Source: Protonemura montana
Lineage: Eukaryota > Arthropoda > Insecta > Plecoptera > Nemouridae
Length of the DNA: 64,000 bases
Direction of reading: 5' to 3'
Assembly (NCBI GenBank): GCA_947568835.1
Contig: OX387610.1
Span: 13,001,001-13,065,000, forward strand
Below, piece by piece: positions 1 to 11,272 of the stretch. The notes under the pieces were generated by a model that saw only the letters and a program-made list of their open reading frames with translations, did no database searches and was not told where the DNA came from. The translations under genes and the position numbers were made by a program. Position 1 is the stretch's first letter. Each line of letters begins with the position of its first letter.

Positions 1-581
1 TCACATGCCCAGTCGAACACGTGAAAGTTGCACTGGGACAGAGTCACATGCCCAGTCGAACACGTGAAAGTTGCACTGGGACAGAGTCACATGCCCAGTC
101 GAACACGTGAAAGTTACACTGGGGCAGAGTCACATGCCCAGTCGAACACGTGAAAGTTGCACTGGGACAGAGTCACATGCCCAGTCGAACACGTGAAAGT
201 TGCACTGGGGCAGAGTCATATCCCCAGTCAAACACGTGAAAGTTGCACTGGGTTAGAGTCACATGCCCAGTCGAACACGTGAAAGTTGCACTGGGACAGA
301 GTCACATGCCCAGTCGAACACGTGAAAGTTGCACTGGGGCAGAGTCACATGCCCAGTAGAATCCGTGAAAGTTGTACTGGGACAGAGTCACATGCCCAGT
401 CGAACACGTGAAAGTTGCACTGGGGCAGAGTCACATGCCCAGTCGAACTCGTGAAAGTTGCACTGGGACAGAGTCACATGCCCAGTAGAACACATGAAAG
501 TTGCACTGGGACAGAGTCACATGCCCAGTCGAACACGTGAAAGTTGCACTGGGGCAGAGTCACATGCCCAGTCAAACACGT
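1..581. repeat. 43-bp tandem satellite, block 1
   Basis: About 13.5 tandem units of 43 bp run from the first base of the window, so the array probably extends further left. Each unit contains CCCAGTCGAACACGTGAAAG followed by TTGCACTGGGACAGAG. The CCCAGT and ACTGGG pieces are inverted repeats that could form a hairpin around a CACGTG palindrome. Units differ by a few substitutions (GGGACAG versus GGGGCAG, CGAACAC versus AGAACAC). The array ends at a truncated unit before a T-rich stretch. Confidence 0.97.
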
Positions 582-1287
582 CATTTAATGACTCTTTGTA
601 ATTTTTTTTTTAATTTCTCTAATTTTTCTTGGAGTAAGAGTACATTGTGGTACCGAGCGAAGTAGACAAAGCAATTTTATTCTAGCTGTGACACAAGAAT
701 CGTGCAATATCTCTGAATTCTATCAGATCTGAAGCCATGTACCCGCTAAAATCATTTAAACAAATAAATAGATGCCCCGACACGACTTGGAATACGTTAG
801 AAAAGCGAAAATGAAAATCTCATTAATTTTTAGTTAATTTGGAAAAAATACAAGAATTAATCTTGAACAGGTGTTACTGTAATTACAATGTATCATCACC
901 TATGTACTCATGACCATCGCATTCACTTGGTTTGGTTTCAATGCGTTCAACTGAAATTTACAGCACCGAGAATTTAAAAGATGATATCACTTGTAATTTA
1001 TTTCTCTGCATGATGTGAAATATTGTTCGGTAAATGAATGTATGTACCGCGTACCAGTTCCAAGAAAGTCATGCTTCTAGGTCGTCTGGGGTTATACTTT
1101 TAATAGAAGATGTGATATTTTTAGATAATTTAAATTAATTAAATATTCTCTGCCAAAATCATAGTTAATGAGGTGAATCGCTCGGTTGTAACAATAACGT
1201 GTGGAACTCAATTCAAACTGGCGGAGATTTCAAGGGCGCCATATTATTTCGATAATAGAATTATCAATTTTCGTATATTCATTTCGA
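582..1287. other. AT-rich stretch, no gene seen
   Basis: AT-rich single-copy-looking DNA between the 43-bp array and a foldback repeat copy. No convincing exon, RNA gene or known repeat is visible. Confidence 0.5.
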
Positions 1288-1402
1288 TGGTTCTTAGACT
1301 CATGTCTACTTGATCTAAACTTAGCACTAGTTTTAGCAAAAACTATTTGAAATGGGTTTTGAATACTTGTACTAGTTACTTCTTCAAGGGTTAGAGCAGT
1401 CC
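1288..1402 (+). mobile_element. Foldback (MITE-like) repeat, copy A, partial
   Basis: It carries the outer segment ACTCATGTCTACTTGAT, then AGCACTAGTTTT, AAAAACTATTTGAAATGGG and a short ACTAGTTACTTCTTCAAGGG piece. The same order is found at 48640-48830 and 58020-58251, and in reverse at 15318-15475. Only one arm is present here, with an internal deletion. No coding capacity is seen, so this is a non-autonomous element. Confidence 0.7.
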
Positions 1403-1716
1403 TGACAATTTTCCGATAACAAAAGAACCACATAAAATTATAACGATTACCTAGTTCAAGCTTCCTAAACGCATCTAAATAAAATAATCAGAAAATGTAA
1501 TCTACAACTTAATGTGGTTCTCTTCTCTCAGAGTCTCGCCAGATCGTAGATATACTAACTTCCATTTACTTTCGTGCATTCATCTTGAATAAATAACTGT
1601 TTTTCGACTTAGCTCTGACGATTTGGCTCTTATTTGGCTCTTTCTTCAAATCTCTTTTCTAAACATAACTTAGCTCGTGAAGCGCTGTGATGACAATGTC
1701 TCTGTGGCACTGATCG
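1403..1716. other. No gene seen
   Basis: AT-rich DNA between the foldback fragment and a 5S-SINE fragment. Nothing recognisable. Confidence 0.4.
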
Positions 1717-2095
1717 AATATGGACTGGTCATGAGTATGATGGTCACCCATCCAATACCTGACCCAGCACAGTGTTGAGTAACTTTCATCACTTCAACCT
1801 CTCTCCCGAACAGAACAGGTCATGTGTATGATGGTCACCCATCAAATACCTGACCCAGCACAGTTTTGCTTAACTTTCATCCCTCCAACCTCTCTCCCGA
1901 ACAAAACTGGTCATGTATATGATGGTCACCCATCAAATACTTGACTCAGCGCAGTGTTGCTTAACTTTCATCCCTCCAACCTCTCTCCCGAACAGAACTG
2001 GTCATGTGTATGATGATTACCTAAGCAGTGTTGCTTAACTTCGGTGGTCTTCCAGCCAGTAACTGATCTAGCGAAGTGTAGCTTAACTTTGCTAA
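1717..2095 (-). mobile_element. 5S-derived SINE fragment, several promoter units
   Basis: On the minus strand it holds four to five degenerate tandem copies of the ~91-bp 5S-like promoter unit, each with a version of TTAAGCAACACTG, a GGTCAGGTATT region and TTGGATGGGTGACC. The SINE body and tail found in fuller copies such as 58706-59413 are absent. It is a truncated insertion. Confidence 0.85.
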
Positions 2096-2317
2096 ACCTT
2101 GAAGAGATTATAGAAACAGTGCGCCGTTAAATTCAATAATCAATCAGAAAAGATCAGACAGGGAAAGGTTAAATAATTCAAACTTTTTTTGACAAGTTGC
2201 CTGTTAACAATTAAGCGATATTAATTTGTAAAAAAGTTTTATTTAATAAAATTCTCGATTGAAATTTTATTTCACGTACACTGTTATGCATAACACTGCA
2301 TTAACTTGGACAGAATT

Positions 2318-2360
2318 GTTAGAGCACCCGACCGGCAATTGGGAGGTCACGGGTTCGTAA
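2318..2360 (+). mobile_element. tRNA-derived SINE head fragment
   Basis: GTTAGAGCACCCGACCGGCA followed by ATTGGGAGGTCACGGGTTCG resembles the D-arm to T-arm part of a tRNA and matches the head of the longer SINE at 3169. After the B-box-like GGGTTCG the sequence diverges, so only the head is retained. Confidence 0.6.
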
Positions 2361-3168
2361 TGTTGTGGATCGCGGCCACCTAAATGTTGTGGACCGGGTA
2401 GCGGTTCCATGCTGCCACCACCAGAGGTTAAGGGATCTGGACCCTGTTTCCTGAAGGGATAATTTAGAAGTCGGTAGACATGATCGGCGGAAGGCTCGTG
2501 GGCGACTTTGTGAAAAGTCTATACGTGATAAGAAATGATTTGGTGAACTGAGATATTTATTTAATGACACAATCCTAAAACTACACCAAGTGAGTAAAAA
2601 GACTTACATTTCGAGAAGATCAGGACACGTCCGTCCTAGAGCGAGGATGAGCAGAGAGTGTCTTTTGCTTTAGCTGGACAATGTTTTGTGCCCTCAAATC
2701 GGGGTTCACATTGCTAACTCAAGAGACACTTGGTGGGAGGGTGCAAGTTGAAATACCTAAATGCAGGTGTGATTGATAAGTGACTGTATTTCTAAAGCGC
2801 GCGGGCAATGACCGACGGGATGACCTTTGAGACTAATTGTCCAAGACTGTGTGAATAGCAAGCATCATCCCTTGTTAAAACGTAAAGAATTTGGAAAAGG
2901 GTTATTGATTCTAAAAAGTACCTGTCCGCTCCATGACAGTAACCCGGTTCGGTTGAACATTTTTCCAGTCTAGCTTCCTTTCCAGATTTGCTTCCGTTTC
3001 AAAATCAACCTGTTGCAATTGCTATAACAAGTATCTTTCACGTCACCTGCACATTTAATATCATAGTACGTAAGAGAAACCCAAGTACTACCCTAATGAT
3101 AAAGTTGAACTATCCCAAATTAAACTCAGGGATTCCTGGTCCCAATCCGCGAAAGCTGGAATATGTTT
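2361..3168. other. No gene seen
   Basis: About 800 bp without a recognised gene or repeat. Short open frames occur but lack splice sites or protein similarity that I can recognise. Confidence 0.4.
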
Positions 3169-3540
3169 GCCCGGATAGCTCATTTAGTAAAGCACCCGAA
3201 CGGCAATTGGGAGATCTGGGTTCGTATCCCGTTGATTTTGCACAAAAAATGCAGGATGCTACCAGGTGGAGGCACCGTCGTTTCGAGTGTTAAGAAACTT
3301 AATTCCGTTATTTCTCGCAGATTACTCGCATTTGAGACTGGTTTACACTTAAATCATCTTTATTAATGCTACCAACAGCGATTTTTAAACACTTGTCGAT
3401 ATATTGAATGATAATTATTTCTTTGTAGAGATTTGTTAAAAAAAAAACGGTCGCAAGCGCCATCAGGTGGCACATACCGTTACCACGCGTTACCGGCCTC
3501 GTTTGCTCAGCAGAAAGTTTATTATCACATTGACCCCCTG
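3169..3540 (+). mobile_element. tRNA-derived SINE, near full-length copy
   Basis: The head reads as a tRNA-like sequence: acceptor-like GCCCGGA, an A-box region TAGCTCATTTAGTAAAGC, and a B-box GGTTCGTATCC at about 3219-3229. The body continues with CACCGTCGTTTCGAGTGTTA, GCAGATTACTCGCATTTGAG and a 3' part containing CATCAGGTGGCAC and GGCCTCGTTTGCTCAGCAG. Body-only copies occur at 9657, 10809, 51119 and 61990, which defines a dispersed family. The head implies RNA polymerase III transcription with LINE-dependent mobilisation, as known for tRNA-SINEs in general. Confidence 0.75.
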
Positions 3541-3681
3541 ACTTAAGCAATAGCTAATGCCATCAGAATTAAGAATTCAAAAAAAATAAGAATAATAATA
3601 AAAATCCTTAATTATAGGACACTTTGAAATCCAAACCCCAAGTAACAAAAAACATAAAAAAAAACGACTTTATTTCTTTCT

Positions 3682-3685
3682 ATAT

Positions 3686-3752
<67 letters not shown>

Positions 3753-3755
3753 TTT
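3682..3755. repeat. (TTTA)n microsatellite
   Basis: About 18 uninterrupted copies of TTTA. Confidence 0.97.
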
Positions 3756-4508
3756 CTGTGGTCAGGTAAATCACATCAGTATGAGCTCAATAATAATTAT
3801 GATAAACAAGTATATAATATAATATGATATAACACAACGATACCATTTTATTAATTAATTTATTATTGGTCCAGATTGATCGTTCCACAATATTTGACAT
3901 GTCAATTTTTCTATACATCAAAACAATAAAACAACAATAATACTAATATACAATAACAGTAAGTCACGTGTTTAAAAATTCCATCACAGAATATAATACT
4001 TGTCAGTCTATAGTTGTTAAAGATCTATCTTTAGAGACTGAGCAGTCACCTCCCCTTTAAACTGCATATTATCTAGTGCAACAGATGGACTTGCACAGAC
4101 GCCAGCTCGCGTGATTTGCACAGCGTGCACCGAGCACCAGTGCAATTGCACAAATAAATTACAGACATAACTGAGTTCGCGTGCCAAAATCGCGACCAAC
4201 ACGGCACAGTATTCATGTAAATGTGTGAGTTTGCATGATAATTTATGGGTGCTTTATTTTTCTGTGCCTGCTTTAACGAGACAGTATTGTTGAAAGGTAA
4301 TTTTTTTTTAAGTTGAATGTGATGTAAGTGTAGTGTATGTGTTTTTTTGTTGCTTCAAGTCTTGAATGCATAATCTTTGTCCTTCTTGGGGAGGAAGGAA
4401 ACTTTAGATCACAAGAGTAAATGAGATGCGGATGTATTTTTGCGGTTATAAAATAAGAGCTGACATTTTGTGGGACGCGTTATTTTATAGTTTGTGTTAC
4501 GATCGCTA
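3756..4508. other. No gene seen
   Basis: AT-rich DNA leading into a 54-bp repeat block. No recognised element. Confidence 0.4.
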
Positions 4509-5326
4509 CTACAGTCTAGCCCATGAGAGAAGATACCAGCACAATGACTGTACCCTGCATTGCTACAGTCTAGCCCGTGAGAGAAGATACCAGCACAAGG
4601 CTTGTCCCCTGCATTGCTACAGTCTAGCCCGTGAGAGAAGATACCAGCACAAGGACTGTCCACTGCATTGCCACAGTCTAGCCCGTGAGAGAAGATACCA
4701 GCACAAGGACTTTCCCTGCATTGCTACAGTCTAGCCCCTGAGAGAAGAAACCAGCACAAAGACTGTCCCTGCATTGCTACAGTCTAGCCCATGAGAGAAG
4801 ATACCAGCACAATGACTGTCCCCTGCATTGCTACAATCTAGCCCGTGAGAGAAGATACCAGCACAAGGACTGTCCCCTGCATTGCTACAGTCTAGCCCGT
4901 GAGAGAAGATACCAGCACAAGGACTGTCCCTGTATTGCTACAGTCTAGCCCGTGAGAGAAGATACCAGCACAAGGACTGTCCCTGCATTGCTACAGTCTA
5001 GCCTGTGAGAGAAGATACCAGCACAAGGACTGTCCCCTGCATTGCTACAGTCTAGCCCGTGAGAGAAGATACCAGCACAAGGACTGTCCCTGTATTGCTA
5101 CAGTCTAGCCCGTGAGAGAAGATACCAGCACAAGGACTGTTCCCTGTATTGCTACAGTCTATCCCGTGAGAGAATATACCAGCACAAGGACTGTCCCCTG
5201 CATTGCTACAGTCTAGCCCGTGAGAGAAGATACCAGCACAATGACTGTCCCCTGCATTGCTACAGTCTAGCCCGTGAGAGAAGATATCAGCACAAGAACT
5301 GTCCCCTGCATTGCTACAGTTTAGCA
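4509..5326 (-). repeat. 54-bp minisatellite, block 1 (inverted relative to the others)
   Basis: About 15 units of 54 bp. The plus strand shows TACAGTCTAGCCCGTGAGAG and AAGATACCAGCACAAGGACT, the reverse complement of the arrays at 7051, 12049 and 24955. Units of 52-53 bp with one fewer C after ACTGTCC are mixed in. In element orientation this block should be preceded on its right side by the unique module seen at the other loci, but I cannot see that module after 5326. Confidence 0.97.
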
Positions 5327-5501
5327 GTATTTTGTATTTTTTTTTTCTGTTTTGCTTTGATCTGTGCAGTGGATCGACTTCGCATTTGATCATCCCAAAA
5401 CATCTTTACGCTCGTTACCAACACAAGGAGTCAAAATCAACGCGCTGTTGAAGTAAATAAATAAATAATTTTAAATGATTGTAAAAATTGGACAAAAGAT
5501 A
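5327..5501. other. Spacer before tRNA-Glu
   Basis: AT-rich sequence with a poly-T tract. On the minus strand this is downstream of tRNA-Glu and could hold the Pol III terminator, but no long T run lies within 20 bases of the tRNA 3' end. Confidence 0.3.
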
Positions 5502-5573
5502 TTCCGGTACCGGGAATCGAACCCGAGCCTCCTGGGTGAGAGCCAGGTATCCTAGCCACTAGACCATACCGGA
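5502..5573 (-). tRNA. tRNA-Glu (CTC)
   Basis: On the minus strand this folds as a complete 72-nt class I tRNA. The acceptor stem TCCGGTA pairs with TACCGGA and the discriminator is A. The D arm lies in TGGTCTAGTGGCTAGGATA, the anticodon arm CCTGG-CTCTCAC-CCAGG places CTC at the anticodon, and the T arm is CTCGGGTTCGATTCCCG-like. The CCA end is not encoded, as expected for a eukaryotic nuclear gene. The A-box and B-box (GGTTCGATTCC) are intact, so it can plausibly be transcribed by RNA polymerase III. It decodes the glutamate codon GAG. No other tRNA gene of comparable quality is in the window. A tRNA-derived SINE head is unlikely because all stems are intact and no SINE body follows. Confidence 0.95.
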
Positions 5574-6804
5574 TTGATATTTGATGGTAATCGGGCGTAG
5601 TTTATTCTAAAACAATCGACATATTGACAAAAAGTAGTTGAGATTTAGCGTTTTTTTTTTTTTTTATTTATTAATTTTTCAAATTTTGCTGGATATCAAT
5701 TTTTTTTTAAACTGTCTTTAACGAAACTTATGGTTGGTTTGTTTCCAAATGTGAATCACACCTAAGTTTAGTAATTTTTAAAGGTGTCCCAAACTTTGAT
5801 TAAAATCTGGGTAACCGTTATAAAGACACACTCACTCACAGAGATAAAGAACCTTTTTCCTAGTAAAAGTGTATTTTTTCAAAAAAATTAAAAAAAATAC
5901 TCGCTACGCTCAATCAATAAAAGTGAGTTTTATGACAAGGATACTATTGCGTACCGCCATGATTCTACATAAAATTGCTGACAAAATCTCCTTTTGAAGT
6001 TAAATCTGATAAGAGGATCGTTCCTCTTTTCAAAGTGATATTCCCTGCGCAGGCCAAGAATTTTAACCAATTAACAATGATTTACATGAGGCAGCTGCAC
6101 TACTGCTATATAACGTTGCATCGGTGCATTTCATCAAAAGTGCATTGCCCGTCGAGCAAAAAGCAGCGGCCTCAGAAATTTCAAAAAACAATCACATATA
6201 TTTTTTCATTGCACATAATTTAATTAATTTGTCCCTTGAAGCAAATTTCAATAGATTCTATCACAAAAATAAAAACAATGCCGACACATCAAAGAGGTAA
6301 CTTTCTTTGATATTTCTGATTACAAAGAAAAGTTTGCTCACTCAACACTAGTTAGGAGTTAGGATAAAACATTGCAAAACGGAATTTTTTTTTGTCTTTA
6401 CTAAAACAGCCCCAGGATTTGTTAATGTATATTAAAATAAGGAATAACACCATTTACTAACCCCTCTGGAAATATTTTCACAAACAAAAATCTAATTTGA
6501 TAGCGTGAAAAATGTATGATATTTTATACCTACTGCTTTCATCATTCCAGTAAAAGAGCAAAAAAAAAAAACTGAAGTTACATTGAAAATGTTGTTCAAG
6601 TGAACTTCGACACCGCCTGGACTAGACGTGTATAGGAATAGTAACGGTCCAACATACAGAAAAATATACTAATGAGAAACCAACGTAGAAAATATACCTG
6701 CTTCGGCGGATATAATTCCATCACGTGATATTCGCTCATGCATATTCTATTTTCACCACAGACCGCAAAAAGGCACGCAAAAAGGTTTCACACGAATACT
6801 CTCT
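5574..6804. other. No gene seen
   Basis: About 1.2 kb of AT-rich DNA with poly-A and poly-T tracts. No credible exon, RNA or known repeat. Confidence 0.4.
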
Positions 6805-7050
6805 TCAGAGATATAACGCATACTTTACCAGTAGGGGTGCCACCGGTCATAACCGGATCACATGTGGGCCAACAATCCTTTCAAAAACTCAGCTCCAAAT
6901 ATGGCAGCCATTTTACCATTGCTCCAGGGCTCTTTTAGTGCCAAGAACTTCTGTTTGTCGAGCTGTTATTTGCTATTGTAACAATCTTACTAAATATTTT
7001 GCAGATTAGAGGAGTACGCTACTAAAATCATAATTGAAATTTAATTCATG
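6805..7050 (+). mobile_element. Unique module preceding a 54-bp array, copy 1
   Basis: It contains GGGGTGCCACCGGTCATAAC, CACATGTGGGCCAAC, GCCATTTTACCATTG, GTGCCAAGAACTTCTGTTTG and a stretch ending AATCATAATTGAAAT just before the first 54-bp unit. The same ordered blocks occur at 24640-24954 and, in reverse, at 52885-53178. A weaker version lies at 11830-12048. It is non-coding and I do not recognise its family. It is the conserved body of the element whose terminal part is the 54-bp repeat. Confidence 0.7.
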
Positions 7051-7702
7051 GGCTGGTAGCAATGCTGGGGACAGTCCTTGTGCTGGCATCTTCTCTCAAG
7101 GGCTAGACTGTAGCAATGCTGGGACAGTCCTCGTGTTGGTATCTTCTCTCACGGGCTAGACTGTAGCAATGCAGGGGACAGTCCTTGTGCTGGTATCTTC
7201 TCTCACGGGCTAGACTGTAGCAATGCAGGGGACAGTCCTTGTGCTGGTATCTTCTCCCACGGGCTAGACTGTAGCAATGCAGGGGGCAGTTCTTGTGCTG
7301 GTATCTTCTCTCACGGGCTAGACTGTAGCAATGCAGGGACAGTTCTTGTGCTGGTATCTTCTCTCACGGGCTAGACTGTAGCAATGCAGGGACAGTTCTT
7401 GTGCTGGTATCTTCTCTCACGGGCTAGACTGTAGCAATGCAGGGGACAGTCTTTGTGCTGGTATCTTCTCTCACTGGCTAGACTGTAGCAATGCAGGGGC
7501 AGTCCTCGTGTTGGTATCTTCTCTCACGGGCTAGACTGTAGCAATGCTGGGGACAGTCCTTGTGCTGGTATCTTCTCTCACGGGCTAGACTGTTGCAATG
7601 CAGGGGACAGTCCTTGTGCTGGTATCTTTTCTCACGGGCTAGACTGTAGCAATGCACGGTACAGTCCTTGCATTGATTTCTTCTCTCACGGGCTAGACTG
7701 TA
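7051..7702 (+). repeat. 54-bp minisatellite, block 2
   Basis: About 12 units (GTAGCAATGCAGGGGACAGT then CCTTGTGCTGGTATCTTCTC then TCACGGGCTAGACT). Units with AGGGAC instead of AGGGGAC are one base shorter. The block ends at GGCTAGACTGT, the same end point as the blocks at 12049 and 4509. Confidence 0.97.
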
Positions 7703-9526
7703 CGTATGTGAAATATGCACACAAAAAACCGAGTATTAAAAAAAAGGACTTTTTAATGTTAGTCCTATGTCATGGGTCACTACCCCAATGTAGAGGGTGG
7801 GTTTTTGACCCCTATGTCTGTACTGTGTGGTCTGTGAGGAGGGGGTTGGGAGGGGGAAGGGTACGAGGTCTACACTCAGAGATTCTGCTTCATAGCTTCA
7901 CGACCTCGAGCGATGCCTTTCTAGCGCCGCTTCAGTTTCTACCGTTCTAAAAGAATTTACATTTTATTCAGGGAAATAGACCCTCACCTTGAAGGTGAGA
8001 ATGCGCTGTATGTGATGGACCATGTGTGTCCAAATGCTGAAATTATATTATTATTCTGTTTTTGTGAGTTTTTTTTTTATGTAAAATCATTTCATCGCTC
8101 TTTTTTTATAAACTAATTTAAATTTCGCTTCTCTAATGTGAATAAAAAATTCTGGGTTCTTCGCTCCATTTTGAAACAAATTGAAAAGTAAATCTTTTTA
8201 AAGCTGGGTTTTTAATTTTGTTCAATTTTAACAATTTCTCTATAAAAAAATATCACTGGAGTTTCTTTATGAGCGTAGCGAAATCTTCAATTTCACTAAC
8301 CAGTTATAAAAATCGCTTTGTGTTTTCAACTTAAGGGTTTTTTATTTTTTTTCGTTTTTTTTTTTTTTTTTAACAAAATCGATGTTATAGCTTTTAAAAC
8401 TATTCAAAATGAACGAAATTTTACTGATTTTATTTAACCGTTTTGTAGTTCTTCCGTTGAAAGTGTTCGACATTTTTCCACCAAACTTTGCAACGATATG
8501 AAATACATCTAATTAAGTAGGTGTGAAGTTTTTGAGCTTGCACTTGTATTTCTCTCTCTTTTTATTAAAAAAAAGTCCGGCTTAATTTTATACATTTTTG
8601 GCTGTATTGGCTCAACATCGCTACGCTAACCTTACAACGCAACTTTAATTACGTTCACAAGCTTCAGTATATCAAATTTAAAAAGTAAGCATCTGATTGG
8701 TCGTGATACGAGACGTTATCCGGCAAAGATATTTTAATCTAAAAATAAAACAAATTTACTTGTTCTTTTTACGCCAAATGTTATCACAAAAAGCCCTTCG
8801 GCCCCATTTGTCCCAAAATCTACTTTCTCTATCATTTTCTAAGACATAAAGGCTCTAAAAAAAAACGAGTTGCTTTAAAGATTTTCTAAAAAAATAATAT
8901 CGAATTTGTCGAGGTTCAACTAACAAAAAAATTAAAGTGTTCAGTTGGAGAGTAAATCTTGAACGACAGACTACAAACCTACTGTACAAGAGCACTCACA
9001 ATAATATTTCTTATATTCTCGTTAAAACATCTTGCTTAAAGAATTATTTGCAAGTTTCCGCCATTATGCACAAAAAAAAAACGAGGTCAACAACCTCTCC
9101 AAAGAAAATCATTCCTCTCATACCTTCACCGCCAGCAAACAAAGAAATGCAAATTTTCCTTAGAATTTCCCACCCCTGTTGAGTGAAACGGAGCATGTTC
9201 CCATAAATTCGACTGGCCTGCCATCTTGTGGAATGTGTTTTTTTTTTTCTTCGACTCCTTGGGGTTGGCCAGTAAATCAGGTGAGTACCGACCTCAAGAC
9301 AATTGGAATACGGTTAGCTAAATTATTGCCATCGCCGCTGTACCCTTTCTTGGTCGAAGAATAGCGGGGCAAGATGCTGCTGGTCTCGTATAGTGGGATG
9401 AAAATCTATTCAGGCGATTGCATGTTCGTCTTGAGAATTCAAACAGCATGTAGCGTGATACCATGGCAAGATATTAAAATTAAACAAAAATATCTTATTA
9501 TTAACAACACTACAACCAACAAAGTG
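7703..9526. other. AT-rich stretch, no gene seen
   Basis: About 1.8 kb. A short G-rich tract (about 7830-7860) and a near-perfect 17-bp palindrome with CTCACCTT and AAGGTGAG arms (7982-7998) are present. A GTGAGT donor-like site at about 9280 has no convincing open exon upstream. Confidence 0.4.
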
Positions 9527-9597
9527 TTGATAATAATAAAATACCCCGCGCATTGCAAGCGTTTGCAATTTAAAGAAGATTTCATCCTAATAAAATT
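9527..9597 (+). repeat. Dispersed repeat R70, copy 1
   Basis: GTGTTGATAATAATAAAATA followed by CCCCGCGCATTGCAAGCGTT and an AGATTTCATCC end matches 54951-55020 in reverse orientation with only a few differences. The central GCGCATTGCAAGC part also occurs at 43936-43985. It is non-coding and of unknown family. Confidence 0.8.
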
Positions 9598-9656
9598 ATC
9601 TTGTTTTTCTCTAATGTAGTTTCTTGTTATTTTTGGTGCTACCATCGAGTTTATAT

Positions 9657-9885
9657 GGCGAAAGAGTCAGCTTTTGTCTAGCTAACTAGGCCGGAAACAT
9701 GTGGTTACGGTTAGTGCCAAACGATGACCGTATTTTTCAACCGTATTTTTTACCGCTTTCAACCGTATTTTTCTTTAGAGAAACCCTACAATTAAATAAT
9801 TATTACTCAAAATATCGATACAATCGTTGAGGAAGAATTAATGAATTTAGCGTAAACCAGTTTGAAATGCTAGTAATATGGAAGA
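9657..9885 (-). mobile_element. tRNA-derived SINE family, body-only copy
   Basis: On the minus strand it shows CTAGCATTTCAAACTGGTTT, AATAATTATTTAATTGTAG, a GGTCATCGTTTGGCAC block, ACCGTAACCAC and GGCCTAGTTAGCTAGAC. These correspond in order to the body and 3' end of the copy at 3169. The tRNA-like head is missing. An internal ~20-bp segment (ATACGGTTGAAA-like) is locally repeated. Confidence 0.65.
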
Positions 9886-10154
9886 AAAATTAAATTAAAT
9901 GTCTTACCACATTTGAATCTATGGTGAATTCATCTAGCCTAGCCTAGAAGTGACGAGGTGAAATTTGGTAACAGTAAGAATTCAACTTTTCTGCTATAGT
10001 GCAAGGACCGCTCTATCGGACATGGAAACAAATCAAAAAAGGGAAATACTCCACTTTTTATCCTGACAAAAGGTTGATAAGAATGGCGATTGTCCTTTAA
10101 AACTGACTTCAGTTCCTTCAACTTTACTACTGAACGGTCAAACAAACTTGCATA
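9886..10154. other. No gene seen
   Basis: AT-rich spacer between SINE-derived fragments. Confidence 0.3.
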
Positions 10155-10215
10155 GGTCACCCATCCAATACATAGTCACAGCACAATGGTGCTTAACTTT
10201 GCGTACAAGATAAAC
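10155..10215 (-). mobile_element. 5S-derived SINE fragment
   Basis: A single degenerate promoter unit, read on the plus strand as GGTCACCCATCCAATACATA then a GTGCTTAACTTT end. It corresponds to one box A to box C segment of the 5S-SINE. Confidence 0.75.
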
Positions 10216-10808
10216 CTTTCGGTACAACCTGAAACCAGTCAAAAATCCAAATTGCACAATGCTTATATATTTCATTGTGACCAGTTCAATGCCTCGAAAT
10301 CAATCTCATAGCAGAGTAAAATTCTCAGAAAATCACTTTCACTACAACGTGACATAGCGAAACACCATAAAAAAAAAAAACTTTATCATCAAACGAATAT
10401 TTTCTGCCTTTCATTTTCCTTTATTACAAGGAAAAATTGTACACTGGATTTTTTTCTCATTTCCACTTTCCTTTTTCATCGTGTCTGGTAGACACCGGTC
10501 CTTGTCCAGCCCCCAGCATGTCAGTCATCTCTGTCGGGATGATAGCCGACAGGAGACAGGAAGAGCGACGACTCATTCTCCGACATGACATGACTTACAA
10601 AGCAAATACTGCCGGCTACAGCGCTTTGTCCATCTCGCCTTAAGATCTTAGTTAGTATCAAACATTTCGCTGCTCTCGCTTAAGGTGACTTGACTTGATC
10701 ATAGCTTAGCAAGAACTAAGAAAGTCTTGTTTATGAGATTACTTGCTGCTTTGAAACTGTCTTTGTGAAACTGACAGACGTTTGTCAAACCGACAATAAT
10801 GGTAGTAA
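10216..10808. other. No firm gene; one GC-richer segment
   Basis: Around 10480-10640 the base composition is less AT-rich and a 68-codon plus-strand frame ends at 10643. It has no clear splice sites and no recognisable domain, so I do not call it a gene. Confidence 0.3.
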
Positions 10809-11000
10809 ACTAGAGATAGAGTCACCGTCGTTTTGAGTATTTATAATTATAGTTTATTTATCTTTAAATTTACTGGCTGTTAGGACAGGTTTACATTTAA
10901 TATTCTTTGTTGTAATTACTTAAGTTTAAGAGTTTTAATTATGAAACTAATGGCCGCATTCGCTATCTGGTGGTCACTACCGTTTCCAAGTTTTTGAGAC
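10809..11000 (+). mobile_element. tRNA-derived SINE family, body-only copy
   Basis: GAGTCACCGTCGTTTTGAGT opens the same body as at about 3270. It continues with ACAGGTTTACATTTAATATT and ends with TCTGGTGGTCACTACCGTTT. The tRNA-like head is absent. Confidence 0.65.
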
Positions 11001-11272
11001 TTTAGATTGTTTAACATTAGCGCTGTGACAGCAACTAACTTTAAATCTAATGGCACTTTTTAACATGGCCGAAAATTGACTTGGAGCAATATAAAACCAA
11101 AAGAACGATACTAAAAAACATTTAATATTATTAGTAAATTGCTATTGAATATACTTCAGTAACAGGGTCTTACGGGGATCGTCAGAAAAATAAAATCACC
11201 ATTTCGAGAACGCTTTGTGATTATCAAAGAAAGAGAGAAATTTACTAAGATCATCAGAAATAACGAATAACA

